A stretch of DNA of 64,000 nucleotides, taken from NCBI RefSeq assembly GCF_016863515.1, contig NZ_BOPA01000026.1:1-64000 (forward strand), in the 5' to 3' direction. A program made the position numbers and the translations under genes. Positions 43,990 to 51,966 of this stretch are shown here, piece by piece. The notes under the pieces were generated by a model that did not search any database, was not told the DNA's origin, and worked only from the letters and a program-made list of their open reading frames with translations. The stretch comes from Micromonospora gifhornensis (GTDB lineage: Bacteria; Actinomycetota; Actinomycetes; Mycobacteriales; Micromonosporaceae). Every line of letters starts with the position of its first letter. Positions within the stretch are counted from its first letter, which is position 1.

Positions 43990-44274
43990 ATGGGCATCGG
44001 TGGCAGTATCTTCCTGATCGCGCTCGGCGCGATCTTCGCGTTCGCCGTGGAGGCGGATCTCGGCTGGCTCAACCTGAGCGTCGTCGGCTGGGTGCTGATG
44101 CTCACCGGGGTTGCCGGCCTGCTCGTGACGCTCTACTTCTGGAACTCGCGCCGACGGACCGTGGTCACCCCGGTCCGTCAGGAGCGGGTCGTCGCCGACC
44201 GGGCCGTACCGGTCCAGGACGACCGGGTGGTGCAGGAGTACCGCGAGGTGCGCCGGCCCGGCCCCACTGTCTGA
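43990..44274 (+). CDS. DUF6458-type small membrane protein (second copy)
   Basis: A 94-residue protein with two helices (about 3-21, IGGSIFLIALGAIFAFAV, and 31-52, VGWVLMLTGVAGLLVTLYFW) around a LGWLNLS loop. A highly charged tail follows with repeated V-x-Q-x-R units (PVRQERVVADRAV, VQDDRVVQEYREV). It matches the 42997 gene over the membrane part, but the tails differ. Preceded by GAGGAGACGAGAG as ribosome site. Function unknown. Confidence 0.8.
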   Translation: MGIGGSIFLIALGAIFAFAVEADLGWLNLSVVGWVLMLTGVAGLLVTLYFWNSRRRTVVTPVRQERVVADRAVPVQDDRVVQEYREVRRPGPTV

Positions 44275-44290
44275 TCCGCGTCCGCAACCC

Positions 44291-44322
44291 GGGGGGTCGG
44301 TGGGTTCGCCCGCCGACCCCCC
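44291..44322. terminator. bidirectional terminator hairpin
   Basis: Stem GGGGGGTCGG(T)GG / C(C)GCCGACCCCCC with a short GTTCGCC-like loop, between the convergent DUF6458 and HlyIII genes. Confidence 0.75.
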
Positions 44323-44328
44323 GTGCGG

Positions 44329-45006
44329 TCAGGCGAAGAGGGCGAAGTAGATGGCGATGTGGTGACAAATCGCCGCGACCAGGGTGCAGGCGTGGAAGAA
44401 CTCGTGATGCCCGAACACGGTGGGCCACGGGTTCGGCCGGCGTAGCGCGTAGAAGACCGCGCCGACGGTGTAGATCGCGCCACCGACGCTGAGCAGCACC
44501 AACGCGGTGACGCCGCCCTGGTGCAGGATGTCCGGCAGGATCGCCACCGCCACCCAGCCGAGCGCCAGGTAGAGCGGTGCGGAGACCCACCGCGAGACGT
44601 GCGGCCAGATCATCTTGAGGGCCACGCCGGCCAGCGCGCCGCCCCAGACCACCGCCAGCATGGTCACGGTGGCGCGGTTGTCGAGCAGCAGCAGACAGAA
44701 CGGCGTGTACGTACCGGCGATGAACAGGAAGATCATCGAGTGGTCCATCCGCCGCATCACCTGGAAGCCGCGGGCGGACCAGACGCGACGGTGGTAGAGC
44801 GCGCTGGTGCCGAAGAGGCCGCAGACGGTGAAGCTGTAGACCGCGCAACTGATCAGGGGTGTCCAGCCGGGCCGGGCGGCGGCGATCGAACAGAGCACAA
44901 TGCCACAGACCACGGCGACGAAGAACGCGTACGTGTGCAGCCAGCCGCGCATCCGGGGTTTCCCGATGTCGACCGGCTTGAGCCGGGACGGTGCTGAGGT
45001 CGTCAC
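44329..45006 (-). CDS. hemolysin III (HlyIII/PAQR) family membrane protein
   Basis: A 225-residue protein with seven helices. The family residues are visible: MRGWLHTYAFFVAVVCGIVL near the start, LFGTSALYHRRVW with the first metal-site histidine, RRMDHSMIFLFIAGTYTPFC, and the end FGHHEFFHACTLVAAICHHI that supplies further histidines. PAQR proteins are zinc-containing membrane proteins, possibly ceramidase-like hydrolases. Bacterial members were named for hemolysin III, but their in vivo role is membrane homeostasis. It is divergent from the pxp operon. Confidence 0.9.
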   Translation of the reverse strand: MTTSAPSRLKPVDIGKPRMRGWLHTYAFFVAVVCGIVLCSIAAARPGWTPLISCAVYSFTVCGLFGTSALYHRRVWSARGFQVMRRMDHSMIFLFIAGTYTPFCLLLLDNRATVTMLAVVWGGALAGVALKMIWPHVSRWVSAPLYLALGWVAVAILPDILHQGGVTALVLLSVGGAIYTVGAVFYALRRPNPWPTVFGHHEFFHACTLVAAICHHIAIYFALFA

Positions 45007-45029
45007 ATCACCAGGTTACGGCAGCGTAG

Positions 45030-45045
45030 GTTACTTTCGGGTAGT
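45030..45045. promoter_or_regulatory. degenerate copy of the GTTACTGnnnGGTAAC motif
   Basis: GTTACTTTCGGGTAGT matches 10 of the 13 fixed positions of the shared palindrome and sits in the divergent hlyIII-pxpB promoter region. The second arm is damaged, so binding is doubtful. Confidence 0.2.
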
Positions 45046-45112
45046 GCAACGGGTCACGCTTGCGGACGGCCGGATGACGCGTCCGGGTGCCCCGGTCCGG
45101 AAGGATAGTGGC

Positions 45113-45784
45113 ATGCGGATCAGACGCGTCGGCGGGCACGCCCTGCTCCTCGACTTCGCCGCACCCACCGACTCTGAGCCCGACAGCCCCGACGCGCTCA
45201 CCCCGGCCGAGCCGGTGGACCCCGCCCTGGTGGAGGGGTGGCGGGCCGAGCTGTGGCGTCGTCGGGAGCGCGCCGAACTGGTGGCCACCGAGATCGTTCC
45301 GGCAGCGGCCACCGTGCTGCTCGACGGCGTACCGGACCCGGCGGCCACCGCCGCCGCCATCAGGACGTGGACCCCGATGCCGCCGCTCACCACGTCGGCC
45401 GCCGCCGAACCGGTCGAGGTGCCGGTGACGTACGACGGGGAGGATCTGCCCCGGGTGGCGGCACACTGGCACACGGACGTGCCGTCCGTGGTGCGCCGCA
45501 TCGCGCAGACCGAATTCCGGGTGGCCTTCTGCGGCTTCGCACCCGGCTTCGGCTACCTGACCGGGCTCCCCGCCGAACTGGCGGTGCCCCGGCTGCCCTC
45601 GCCGCGACCCCGGGTGCCGGCCGGTTCGGTGGCGCTTGCCGGCCCGTACGCCGGGATCTACCCCACCGCCTCGCCCGGCGGTTGGCTGCTGGTGGGGCGT
45701 ACCACGCTGGCCCTGTTCGACGTGCGCGCCGACCCGCCGGCCCGGCTCACCCCCGGCACCCCGGTGCGCCTGCTGCCGACATGA
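45113..45784 (+). CDS. pxpB: 5-oxoprolinase subunit PxpB
   Basis: A 223-residue protein from ATG 45113 (MRIRRVGGHALLLDF). It contains the allophanate-hydrolase-subunit-1/KipI signatures: VPVTYDGEDLPRVAAHWHTD, FRVAFCGFAPGFGYLTGLP, LPSPRPRVPAGSVALAGPYA and YPTASPGGWLLVGRT. With PxpC and PxpA it converts 5-oxoproline (pyroglutamate) to glutamate at the cost of ATP. The three genes overlap in the order B-C-A, so the complex is made stoichiometrically. An older name is KipI, but the operon context favours 5-oxoprolinase. Confidence 0.93.
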   Translation: MRIRRVGGHALLLDFAAPTDSEPDSPDALTPAEPVDPALVEGWRAELWRRRERAELVATEIVPAAATVLLDGVPDPAATAAAIRTWTPMPPLTTSAAAEPVEVPVTYDGEDLPRVAAHWHTDVPSVVRRIAQTEFRVAFCGFAPGFGYLTGLPAELAVPRLPSPRPRVPAGSVALAGPYAGIYPTASPGGWLLVGRTTLALFDVRADPPARLTPGTPVRLLPT

Positions 45785-46635
45785 GCGAGATCGAGGTGCT
45801 GACCGCCGGGGCGTTGACCACCGTGCAGGATCTGGGCCGCCCCGGCTGGGCGCACCTCGGGGTCCCCCGCTCGGGCGCGCTCGACCCGGACGCGTTACGG
45901 CTGGCCAACCGGCTGGTCGGCAACCCGGAACCGACTGCCGGCCTGGAGATCACCATGACCGGCTGCGAACTTCGCCTCACCCGGGCCGGCACAGTTGCCG
46001 TGGTGGGGGCCGAGGTCGACGTGCGGGTTGGCGACCGGCCCGGCGACCCCGGTCGCCCATTGGCCGTACCGGCGGGGGCGGTGTTGCGGATCGGCCCCGC
46101 CCGACGGGGTCTGCGCTGCTGGCTGGCGGTGGCCGGCGGCATCGCCGTGGAGCCGGTGCTGGGCAGCCGGGCCACCGACACCCTCGCCGGACTCGGACCG
46201 GCGCCACTGCGCGACGGCGACCGGCTGCCGGTGGGCGTCCCGGTCGGCCCACCCGCCCCGGTCGACGTCACCGTGCCGACGGCGTACCCGCAGGAACTGC
46301 ACCTGACCGCCCGGCTCGGGCCGCGACACGACTGGTTCGACGCCGTGGCGCTGGACCGGCTGTACGGCACGGCGTACACGGTGAGTCCGTTGAGCAACCG
46401 GGTCGGCGCGCGACTGACCGGCGCACCGCTGCCCCGCGCGGTGCCCGGGGAACTGCCCAGCGAGGGTGTCGTCCTCGGCGCGGTCCAGGTGCCGGCGGAC
46501 GGCCAGCCGTTGATCTTCCTCGCCGACCATCCCACCACCGGCGGATATCCCGTCATCGCCGTGGTGGACGACGTGACCCCGCTCGCCCAGGCCAGACCAG
46601 GCACTACCGTCAGGTTCCATGGACCTCAACGCTGA
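45781..46635 (+). CDS. pxpC: 5-oxoprolinase subunit PxpC
   Basis: A 284-residue protein starting in the ATGA overlap with pxpB. Signatures of the biotin-dependent-carboxyltransferase-like subunit 2 family: LTTVQDLGRPGWAHLGVPRS, GALDPDALRLANRLVGNPEP, LRCWLAVAGGIAVEPVLGSR, and GVVLGAVQVPADGQPLIFLA followed by DHPTTGGYPVIAVV. It forms the phosphorylated-intermediate site together with PxpB. It is slightly shorter than the E. coli protein. Its 3' end overlaps pxpA by 17 bp. Confidence 0.93.
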   Translation: MSEIEVLTAGALTTVQDLGRPGWAHLGVPRSGALDPDALRLANRLVGNPEPTAGLEITMTGCELRLTRAGTVAVVGAEVDVRVGDRPGDPGRPLAVPAGAVLRIGPARRGLRCWLAVAGGIAVEPVLGSRATDTLAGLGPAPLRDGDRLPVGVPVGPPAPVDVTVPTAYPQELHLTARLGPRHDWFDAVALDRLYGTAYTVSPLSNRVGARLTGAPLPRAVPGELPSEGVVLGAVQVPADGQPLIFLADHPTTGGYPVIAVVDDVTPLAQARPGTTVRFHGPQR

Positions 46636-47368
46636 TCTCGGTGAAGGCTTCGGTGTCTGGCAACTCGGCGACGACGAGGCACTGCTGGACCTGGTCACCT
46701 CGGCCAACGTGGCCTGCGGCTTCCACGCCGGCGACCCGGTGACGATGCGCCGGGTCTGCGCCGCCGCAGCCGAACGCCGGGTCGCCGTCGGCGCCCAGGT
46801 CGGCTACCGCGACCTGGCCGGCTTCGGCCGTCGACACATCGCGTACGAGTTCGCGGAGCTGCGTGACGAGGTCCTGTACCAGCTCGGTGCGCTCGACGCC
46901 TTCTGTCGCGCGTACCGCACCCGGGTCCGCTACCTGAAGCCGCACGGCGCGCTCTACCACGCGGCGGCCCGTGACGAGACCCAGGCGGCGGCGGTGGTCG
47001 CCGCCGTCAACGACTACGACCCGGAACTGCCCCTGCTCTGCCTGCCCGGTTCGGTGCTGGCCCAACTCGCCCAGGGCGCGGGACTGAGGGTGGTCGCCGA
47101 GGGCTTCGCCGACCGCAACTACCTGCCCAACGGCCAACTGGTGCCGCGTACCTCGCCCGACGCGCTGGTCACCGATCCGCACGAGGTGGCCCGCCGGGCC
47201 GTACGGATGGCCACCGAGCAGACGGTGGTGGCCATCGACGGCAGCGTTTTCCCGTGCGTCGTCGACTCGATCTGCCTGCACGGCGACAGCCCCGGCGCGG
47301 TGGCCGCCGCGGAACTCGTCCGCGCCGCCCTCATCGACGCCGGCGCCACCCCCACCCCCTTCACCTGA
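46619..47368 (+). CDS. pxpA: 5-oxoprolinase subunit PxpA
   Basis: A 249-residue LamB/YcsF-family protein. It begins MDLNADLGEGFGVWQLGDDE and has VTSANVACGFHAGDPVTMRR, GAQVGYRDLAGFGRRHI, VRYLKPHGALYHAAARDE and SICLHGDSPGAVAAAELVR, the metal- and substrate-binding blocks. PxpA opens the lactam ring in the ATP-dependent cleavage of 5-oxoproline. It overlaps pxpC. The stop codon is followed within two bases by copy B of the dispersed repeat. Confidence 0.95.
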   Translation: MDLNADLGEGFGVWQLGDDEALLDLVTSANVACGFHAGDPVTMRRVCAAAAERRVAVGAQVGYRDLAGFGRRHIAYEFAELRDEVLYQLGALDAFCRAYRTRVRYLKPHGALYHAAARDETQAAAVVAAVNDYDPELPLLCLPGSVLAQLAQGAGLRVVAEGFADRNYLPNGQLVPRTSPDALVTDPHEVARRAVRMATEQTVVAIDGSVFPCVVDSICLHGDSPGAVAAAELVRAALIDAGATPTPFT

Positions 47369-47369
47369 G

Positions 47370-47426
47370 GTGAAAGGAAGGGCACCTTGTTAACGCCTGC
47401 GGTAGAGGAGGGCCCCCTCTTAACAC
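47370..47426. repeat. dispersed 57-58 bp repeat, copy B
   Basis: Begins GTGAAAGGAAGGGCACC right after the pxpA stop and ends CCCCCTCTTAACAC. It is the inverted-orientation match of 38214-38271. Like copy A it sits between convergent genes (pxpA and the thioredoxin-NHL gene). Confidence 0.8.
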
Positions 47427-47445
47427 AATCCGCCCGATGCCCGCG

Positions 47446-49281
47446 TCAGCCGGCGTCGAGGCCGCGTAGCACCAGCGGGAGACGGGTCGCGCTGCCGGTG
47501 GCGACGCGTACCGGGATGCCCCAGTCCTGTCGGGTCAGGTGGCACGCCGCGTGCTCGACGTCGGCGTCGCAGGTGGCCGCCTGGGCGGTCACCTGGAGCA
47601 CGCCCTCGGTCACCGAGTCGGAGAGCACCAGTCGGCGGGACAGTTCGGTGCTGGTGCCGGCCCCCTCGACCAGCAACTCCGGCGGGGACGCGGACACCAT
47701 CACCCGGGTGGACGGGCCGTACGTCTCGTCGAGCTTCTGCCCCGGCGCCGGAGTGAAGATCACGTCCAGCGTCACCTCACCGGCCGCCAGGTCGGTCGGC
47801 TTGCGTTCGGTCCGGTGGCGCTGGCCGTCGACGGTGCTCGCGCCGACGGCGGAGAGCGCGCCCGGAGCCAACCGGGTGATCCGGTGCCCGGCGGACTCCA
47901 CCACCAGCACCGCACCGTCCGGGGTGAGCGCCAGGTCGCTCGGCTCGGCCAGGTCGGTGGCCACTGTCGACACCTCGCCCGTCGCCGGGTCGTAGCGCCG
48001 CACCGCCCCGTTGTAGGTGTCCGCGATCAGCACCGAACCGTCGGGCAGCGCGCAGACGCCGAGCGGGTGCTGGAGCAGCGCCTGCGCCGCCGGCCCGTCC
48101 ACGTGACCGAAGTCGAACAGACCCTGGCCCACCGATGTACCCATGACGTCGTCCTCGACGTACCGGATGGCACTGCTCTCGCTGTCGGCGACCCAGAGTC
48201 GGCGGCCGTCGGCGGAGACGGCGAGCCCGGACGGCTGCGCCAGCCAGGCCTCCGCCAGCGGCCCATCGCGCAGCGCCTCCACGGTCGTGCCGGCGTACAT
48301 GCCGGCGGTCCGCTTGATCGGATCGAACCACCACAGCTGGTGGATGCCGGCCATGGCGATGACGACCTTGTCGTCGTACCAGGCGAGGTCCCAGGGTGAG
48401 GAGAGGTCGACCGAGAGCGCGTCGTGGGCGTGGTCGTCGACCGTGGAGCGCCACTGCCGCCCGGTGCCGGCCACGGTGACCACCTCACCGCTGCTCAGGC
48501 GTACGCCGCGCAGCAGGTGGTTGACCGTGTCGGCGACCACCAGGTCGTAGCCGGCCACCTCGGCCACGTGCGGCGGGAGCCGGCAGAGCCCCTGTGGCTC
48601 GGAGAAGGTCGCGGTGTCGGCCGTACCGTCGACCCGGCCTCGGCTGCCGGTGCCGATGGCGCGCAGCAGCGTCTCCCCGTCGGCGGCCAACTCGACCACC
48701 CGGTGCCGGGCGGAGTCCGACACCAGCAGGGTGCCGTCCGGCCCGACCACCAGCTTGCCGGGGAAACGCAGGGTCGTCTGCGGCTCCGCCGGTGGGACGT
48801 ACGGGCCGTCGCCCCGGTGCAGCGTGCCCTTGGCCTCGTGGGTGGCGACCAGGTCGTCGATCAACCGGGCCAACCCTTCGGCGTGACCCTCGCCGGCCAT
48901 CGTGGCCACCACGTAGCCCTCGGGGTCGATCACCGCGAGGGTCGGCCAGGCGCGGGCAGCGTACTGCTGCCACATGTCCATTTCAGGATCATCGAGTACG
49001 GGGTGGTGCACGCCGTACCGCTCGACGGCGTCGGCAAGCGCGACCGGGTCCTTCTCGTGCTCGAACTTCGGCGAGTGCACCCCGATCACGACGAGGACGT
49101 CCGCGTACTTCTCCTCGAGCGGGCGCAGTTCGTCAAGCACGTGCAGGCAGTTGATGCAGCAGAACGTCCAGAAGTCGGCGATCACGATCTTGCCGCGGAG
49201 GTCGGCGAGCGTCAGCTCACGCCCACCGGTGTTCAGCCAACCCCGACCCCGCAGCTCCGGCGCCCGTACGCGTGCACTCAT
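47446..49281 (-). CDS. thioredoxin-like/NHL-repeat protein (NHLRC2 type)
   Basis: A 611-residue protein from ATG 49281 (MSARVRAPELRGRGWLNTGG). The N-terminal thioredoxin-like domain (about 10-150) has ADFWTFCCINCLHVLDELRP, a CxxC active site preceded by an extra cysteine, and VIGVHSPKFEHEKDP. A six-bladed NHL beta-propeller (about 170-500) has repeats such as VSDSARHRVVELAADGE, VADTVNHLLRGV, VADSESSAIRYVEDD and IADTYNGAVRRYDPATG. A C-terminal beta domain follows. NHLRC2-like proteins are conserved from bacteria to humans with unclear biochemistry. No signal peptide is seen, so it should be cytosolic. Confidence 0.88.
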   Translation of the reverse strand: MSARVRAPELRGRGWLNTGGRELTLADLRGKIVIADFWTFCCINCLHVLDELRPLEEKYADVLVVIGVHSPKFEHEKDPVALADAVERYGVHHPVLDDPEMDMWQQYAARAWPTLAVIDPEGYVVATMAGEGHAEGLARLIDDLVATHEAKGTLHRGDGPYVPPAEPQTTLRFPGKLVVGPDGTLLVSDSARHRVVELAADGETLLRAIGTGSRGRVDGTADTATFSEPQGLCRLPPHVAEVAGYDLVVADTVNHLLRGVRLSSGEVVTVAGTGRQWRSTVDDHAHDALSVDLSSPWDLAWYDDKVVIAMAGIHQLWWFDPIKRTAGMYAGTTVEALRDGPLAEAWLAQPSGLAVSADGRRLWVADSESSAIRYVEDDVMGTSVGQGLFDFGHVDGPAAQALLQHPLGVCALPDGSVLIADTYNGAVRRYDPATGEVSTVATDLAEPSDLALTPDGAVLVVESAGHRITRLAPGALSAVGASTVDGQRHRTERKPTDLAAGEVTLDVIFTPAPGQKLDETYGPSTRVMVSASPPELLVEGAGTSTELSRRLVLSDSVTEGVLQVTAQAATCDADVEHAACHLTRQDWGIPVRVATGSATRLPLVLRGLDAG

Positions 49282-49348
49282 ACCCCCATCGTGCCGTACG
49301 GCCGGCCGGGACCGACCCGCTGGGCGCGATCTCCGGGTGAACCGCACA

Positions 49349-49403
49349 GTTGCACCGGAGTTGCGGTATCCAAGCCGCCGGGATACCGCAACTCCGGCGC
49401 AAC
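49349..49403. terminator. very long perfect hairpin
   Basis: A 17-bp perfect stem (49355-49371 with 49381-49397; CCGGAGTTGCGGTATCC), extended by GTTGC/GCAAC across one mismatch to 23 pairs, with loop AAGCCGCCG. It lies eight bases beyond the stop codon of the minus-strand repeat-rich gene and can terminate it. Confidence 0.8.
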
Positions 49404-49410
49404 GGAGTGA

Positions 49411-51966
49411 TCAGCCGGTGGAGTTCTTCAGGCAGAGCACCGGGTTGGCCACGTCGCCGCGCAACTCTACGTACGGCAGGGCCGGGTCGGGGCACTTGTC
49501 CTTCGACTCGACCTTCGACACCACGCTGAACGACTCCGGCTCCCCGCACACCGCCTCGACGGCGGAGTCGCCCGAGCGCTTGACGCAGGAGCCGACCGCC
49601 GGGTCGAAGGCGTTGTCGTCCGAGCCGCCGAACTTGCCGAGCAGCAGCAGCAGGCCGAGCGGGATGGCGAGGATGAGCACCGCGGCGACAAGTACCGCGG
49701 CGAGCACCCGGCCGTTGCGTACCTTCGGTGGCGGTGCGTCGGCGGCCGGCTCGGCGACCGGCTTGAACGCGTCGAAGCGGCCCTGCTCCGGCTCGCCTGC
49801 CGGCGTGCCCGGACTCCACGGCGCGTTCGGCTGGGGCCCCGGCGGGAAGGCCGACGTGTGGTCTGGGCCCGACTCCGGACGGGCGGGCGAACCGTAGGTG
49901 ACGCCGGGGCGGTCGGCCGCGCCGCCGAACGGGTCACGGGCCGCGCCGCCGAACGGGTCACCGGCCGGGCCGCCGAAGGGATCCCCGGCCGGGCCGCCGA
50001 AGGGATCCCCGGCCGCGCCGCCGAAGCGGTCGGCCGGTCGGTCCGGCTCGGGGTGCGGCTTGACGCCGTTGACCGGCCGATCAGTGGCCGGCGCGTCGGC
50101 GAAGGCGGGCAGTCCCGGCGGGAAAGCCGGGGACGCGGGAGCGGCCGCGCCGGTGAAGGCGGCCGGTCCGGCCTGCTCGTGATCGGCGAAGCGTGGTTCG
50201 GGGCCCTGGCCGAACCGGGGTGGCTGGGGCTGCTCCTCGCGCTCCTGGACCGGCTCCTCCGGCTCCGGGCGGGCCGGTCGGCCGTACACCCGAGGTGCCG
50301 GCGCGCCGGTCGGAAGGGCCGTGTGGTCGGCCGGCGGGGTGACCCGGCTGGCCGTCGGCACCGACGCGCTCGCCGAGACGCCGCCGGCCGCCGCCGTCGG
50401 AGTGGCCCGGCCGACCGACTCGGGCGAGGTACGGGGGGCGGGGATCGCCGCCTCAGCCGACGGCTGCGGCTCGTCCGGCCGCGACTCGGGCTGCCCCCAA
50501 CTGCCGGCCGGCTGGTCGACACCGGGGCGCTGACTCGGCACGGACTGGTCGCCGGGGTACTGACCCGGGGCGGGGTAGTCGGTGGGGGGTGCCGCGGCCA
50601 GGCTGGCACCGGGGACCCGCTGCTCCTGTGGCGGCAGCGGAACCATGTTGGCCGGCGAGATGCCGGGCGCCGGCGCGGGCTGGTACACCGGGCTCTCCTC
50701 GGCACGCCCGGTGTCGGATCGGGACGGCCCTGCCTCGGGTGCCCCGCCACCACCCCAGGCCTCGCCGGGTGCCCACGGCTCGACCTCGGTCAGCGGCGCG
50801 CGGTCACCGGCGTTGCGGGACGGCAGCGGCGATGCCGATCCGCTGGCGGCCTCGGTGGGCGTCCAGGCCGGGGCCTGGTCCTGAGCCCACCCGCCCGTTT
50901 CCGGCTGGCGTCCCTGGCCGCCGGCCCAACCGGGTTGTTCCTGCTCGCCAGGCCAGGCACCGGCACGGGCCGGGTCGCCGGGGGCGGAATGCTGCTGCGG
51001 CGCGGGGTCGGCCGGTGGCACCTGGGCGGTGGCCCGGGCGGCCGGCTCGGCGCGCGTCGCGGCCTGATCGGTCTGCGCCCAGTCCGGCTGCGCGGAGGGA
51101 CCGCCCTGCGCCCACTCCGGTTGGGCGGCCGGGTTGGTCTGCGCCCAGTCCGGCTGCGCCGGCGGGTTGGCCTGCGCCCAGTCGGGCTGCGCCGGCGAGT
51201 TGCCTTGCGCCCAGTCGGGCTGCGCCGGCGAGTTGCCCTGCGCCCAATCCGGCTGCGCGGGCGAGTTGCCCTGCGCCCAGTCCGGCTGTGCGGGCGAGTT
51301 GCCCTGCGCCCAGTCCGGCTGCGCAGGCGGGCTGCTCTGCGTCCAGTTGGGCTGTGCGGGGGCGTTGCCCTGCGCCCAGTCCGGCTGCGCCGACTCGGGT
51401 GCGCCTGCGGCCCAGCCGGGCGGTTGCTCCGCGGGGCGGGGGGTGGCGTTCCACTCCGGCTGCTGGTTGCCCTGCCAACTGGCGGGCGGGGAACCTGACT
51501 GGCTGCTGGCGGACTGGTCCGACGAGGTCTGGTGGGGTGTCCACTCAGCTGGCTGGGTGCTCTCTGATGTGGTGGCACCACCCCAGGCCGGATTGCTCTG
51601 CCCAGCGCTGGCCCAGGCCGGCTGGTCCGACGTGGACGCTGCCGGCCAGTTGGCGGCGGGCTGCTCGCCCGGTGGGGTCCAGGACGGCTGGCCGCCGGCA
51701 GCCGGCGTCCAGGTGCCGGAGTTCGGCGCCTGCGCCTGCCGGTTGGCCTGCTGGCTGCCCCAGCCGGCACCCGGCTGACTCGCCCAGGCGGGAGCGGCCT
51801 GGTCGGGGCGGGCCGGCGGTGGGGGTGCCCAGCCGAGGTCCGGGGCGGGTGCGCCGTAGCCGTTGTCCTGCTGAACCGGGCGGTCGCCGTACGGCGCCGA
51901 TCCGCCGCCGCCCGGCGGCACCTCGTCCGGCTCGTGGCCGGGGTGGTGCGGGCCCTCGGACGTCAT
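49411..51966 (-). CDS. large repeat-rich membrane protein with C-terminal Cys domain
   Basis: An 851-residue protein from ATG 51966 (MTSEGPHHPGHEPDEVPPGG). About 750 residues are Pro/Ala/Gly/Gln/Trp-rich and disordered. They include nine 11-residue units of the type WAQGNSPAQPD (about residues 195-295) and five units of the type DPFGGPAG. A single transmembrane helix (about 750-772, VLAAVLVAAVLILAIPLGLL) leads to a small outside domain with four cysteines (GSCVKRS, AVCGEPE, KDKCPDP, PVLCLKN) and a beta-rich core. The design, a long intracellular tail and short exported Cys domain, resembles LppU/septum-associated proteins of actinobacteria. Function unknown. Confidence 0.75.
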   Translation of the reverse strand: MTSEGPHHPGHEPDEVPPGGGGSAPYGDRPVQQDNGYGAPAPDLGWAPPPPARPDQAAPAWASQPGAGWGSQQANRQAQAPNSGTWTPAAGGQPSWTPPGEQPAANWPAASTSDQPAWASAGQSNPAWGGATTSESTQPAEWTPHQTSSDQSASSQSGSPPASWQGNQQPEWNATPRPAEQPPGWAAGAPESAQPDWAQGNAPAQPNWTQSSPPAQPDWAQGNSPAQPDWAQGNSPAQPDWAQGNSPAQPDWAQGNSPAQPDWAQANPPAQPDWAQTNPAAQPEWAQGGPSAQPDWAQTDQAATRAEPAARATAQVPPADPAPQQHSAPGDPARAGAWPGEQEQPGWAGGQGRQPETGGWAQDQAPAWTPTEAASGSASPLPSRNAGDRAPLTEVEPWAPGEAWGGGGAPEAGPSRSDTGRAEESPVYQPAPAPGISPANMVPLPPQEQRVPGASLAAAPPTDYPAPGQYPGDQSVPSQRPGVDQPAGSWGQPESRPDEPQPSAEAAIPAPRTSPESVGRATPTAAAGGVSASASVPTASRVTPPADHTALPTGAPAPRVYGRPARPEPEEPVQEREEQPQPPRFGQGPEPRFADHEQAGPAAFTGAAAPASPAFPPGLPAFADAPATDRPVNGVKPHPEPDRPADRFGGAAGDPFGGPAGDPFGGPAGDPFGGAARDPFGGAADRPGVTYGSPARPESGPDHTSAFPPGPQPNAPWSPGTPAGEPEQGRFDAFKPVAEPAADAPPPKVRNGRVLAAVLVAAVLILAIPLGLLLLLGKFGGSDDNAFDPAVGSCVKRSGDSAVEAVCGEPESFSVVSKVESKDKCPDPALPYVELRGDVANPVLCLKNSTG
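49921..50036. repeat. 24-bp tandem repeat coding DPFGGPAG
   Basis: Five in-frame units (DPFGGAAG/DPFGGPAG/DPFGGAAR) in the disordered part of the minus-strand protein. Neighbouring units are almost identical, a sign of recent expansion. Confidence 0.75.
51079..51390. repeat. 33-bp tandem repeat coding WAQGNSPAQPD
   Basis: About nine 33-bp units in the minus-strand gene. The central four encode identical 11-residue peptides, and the flanking ones diverge (WTQSSPPAQPD, WAQANPPAQPD, WAQTNPAAQPE). The frame-preserving length and central homogeneity indicate expansion by slippage or unequal exchange. Confidence 0.85.

Noticed and set aside
51079-51390. CRISPR array
   Set aside because: The 33-bp units are contiguous, without spacers, in frame within a coding region, and there are no cas genes in the window.
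51134-51778. Plus-strand frame with regular Cys repeats (CAQSGCAGELP units)
   Set aside because: It is the antisense reading of the 33-bp repeats of the minus-strand protein. The regular cysteines reflect the repeat, not a metallothionein-like gene.
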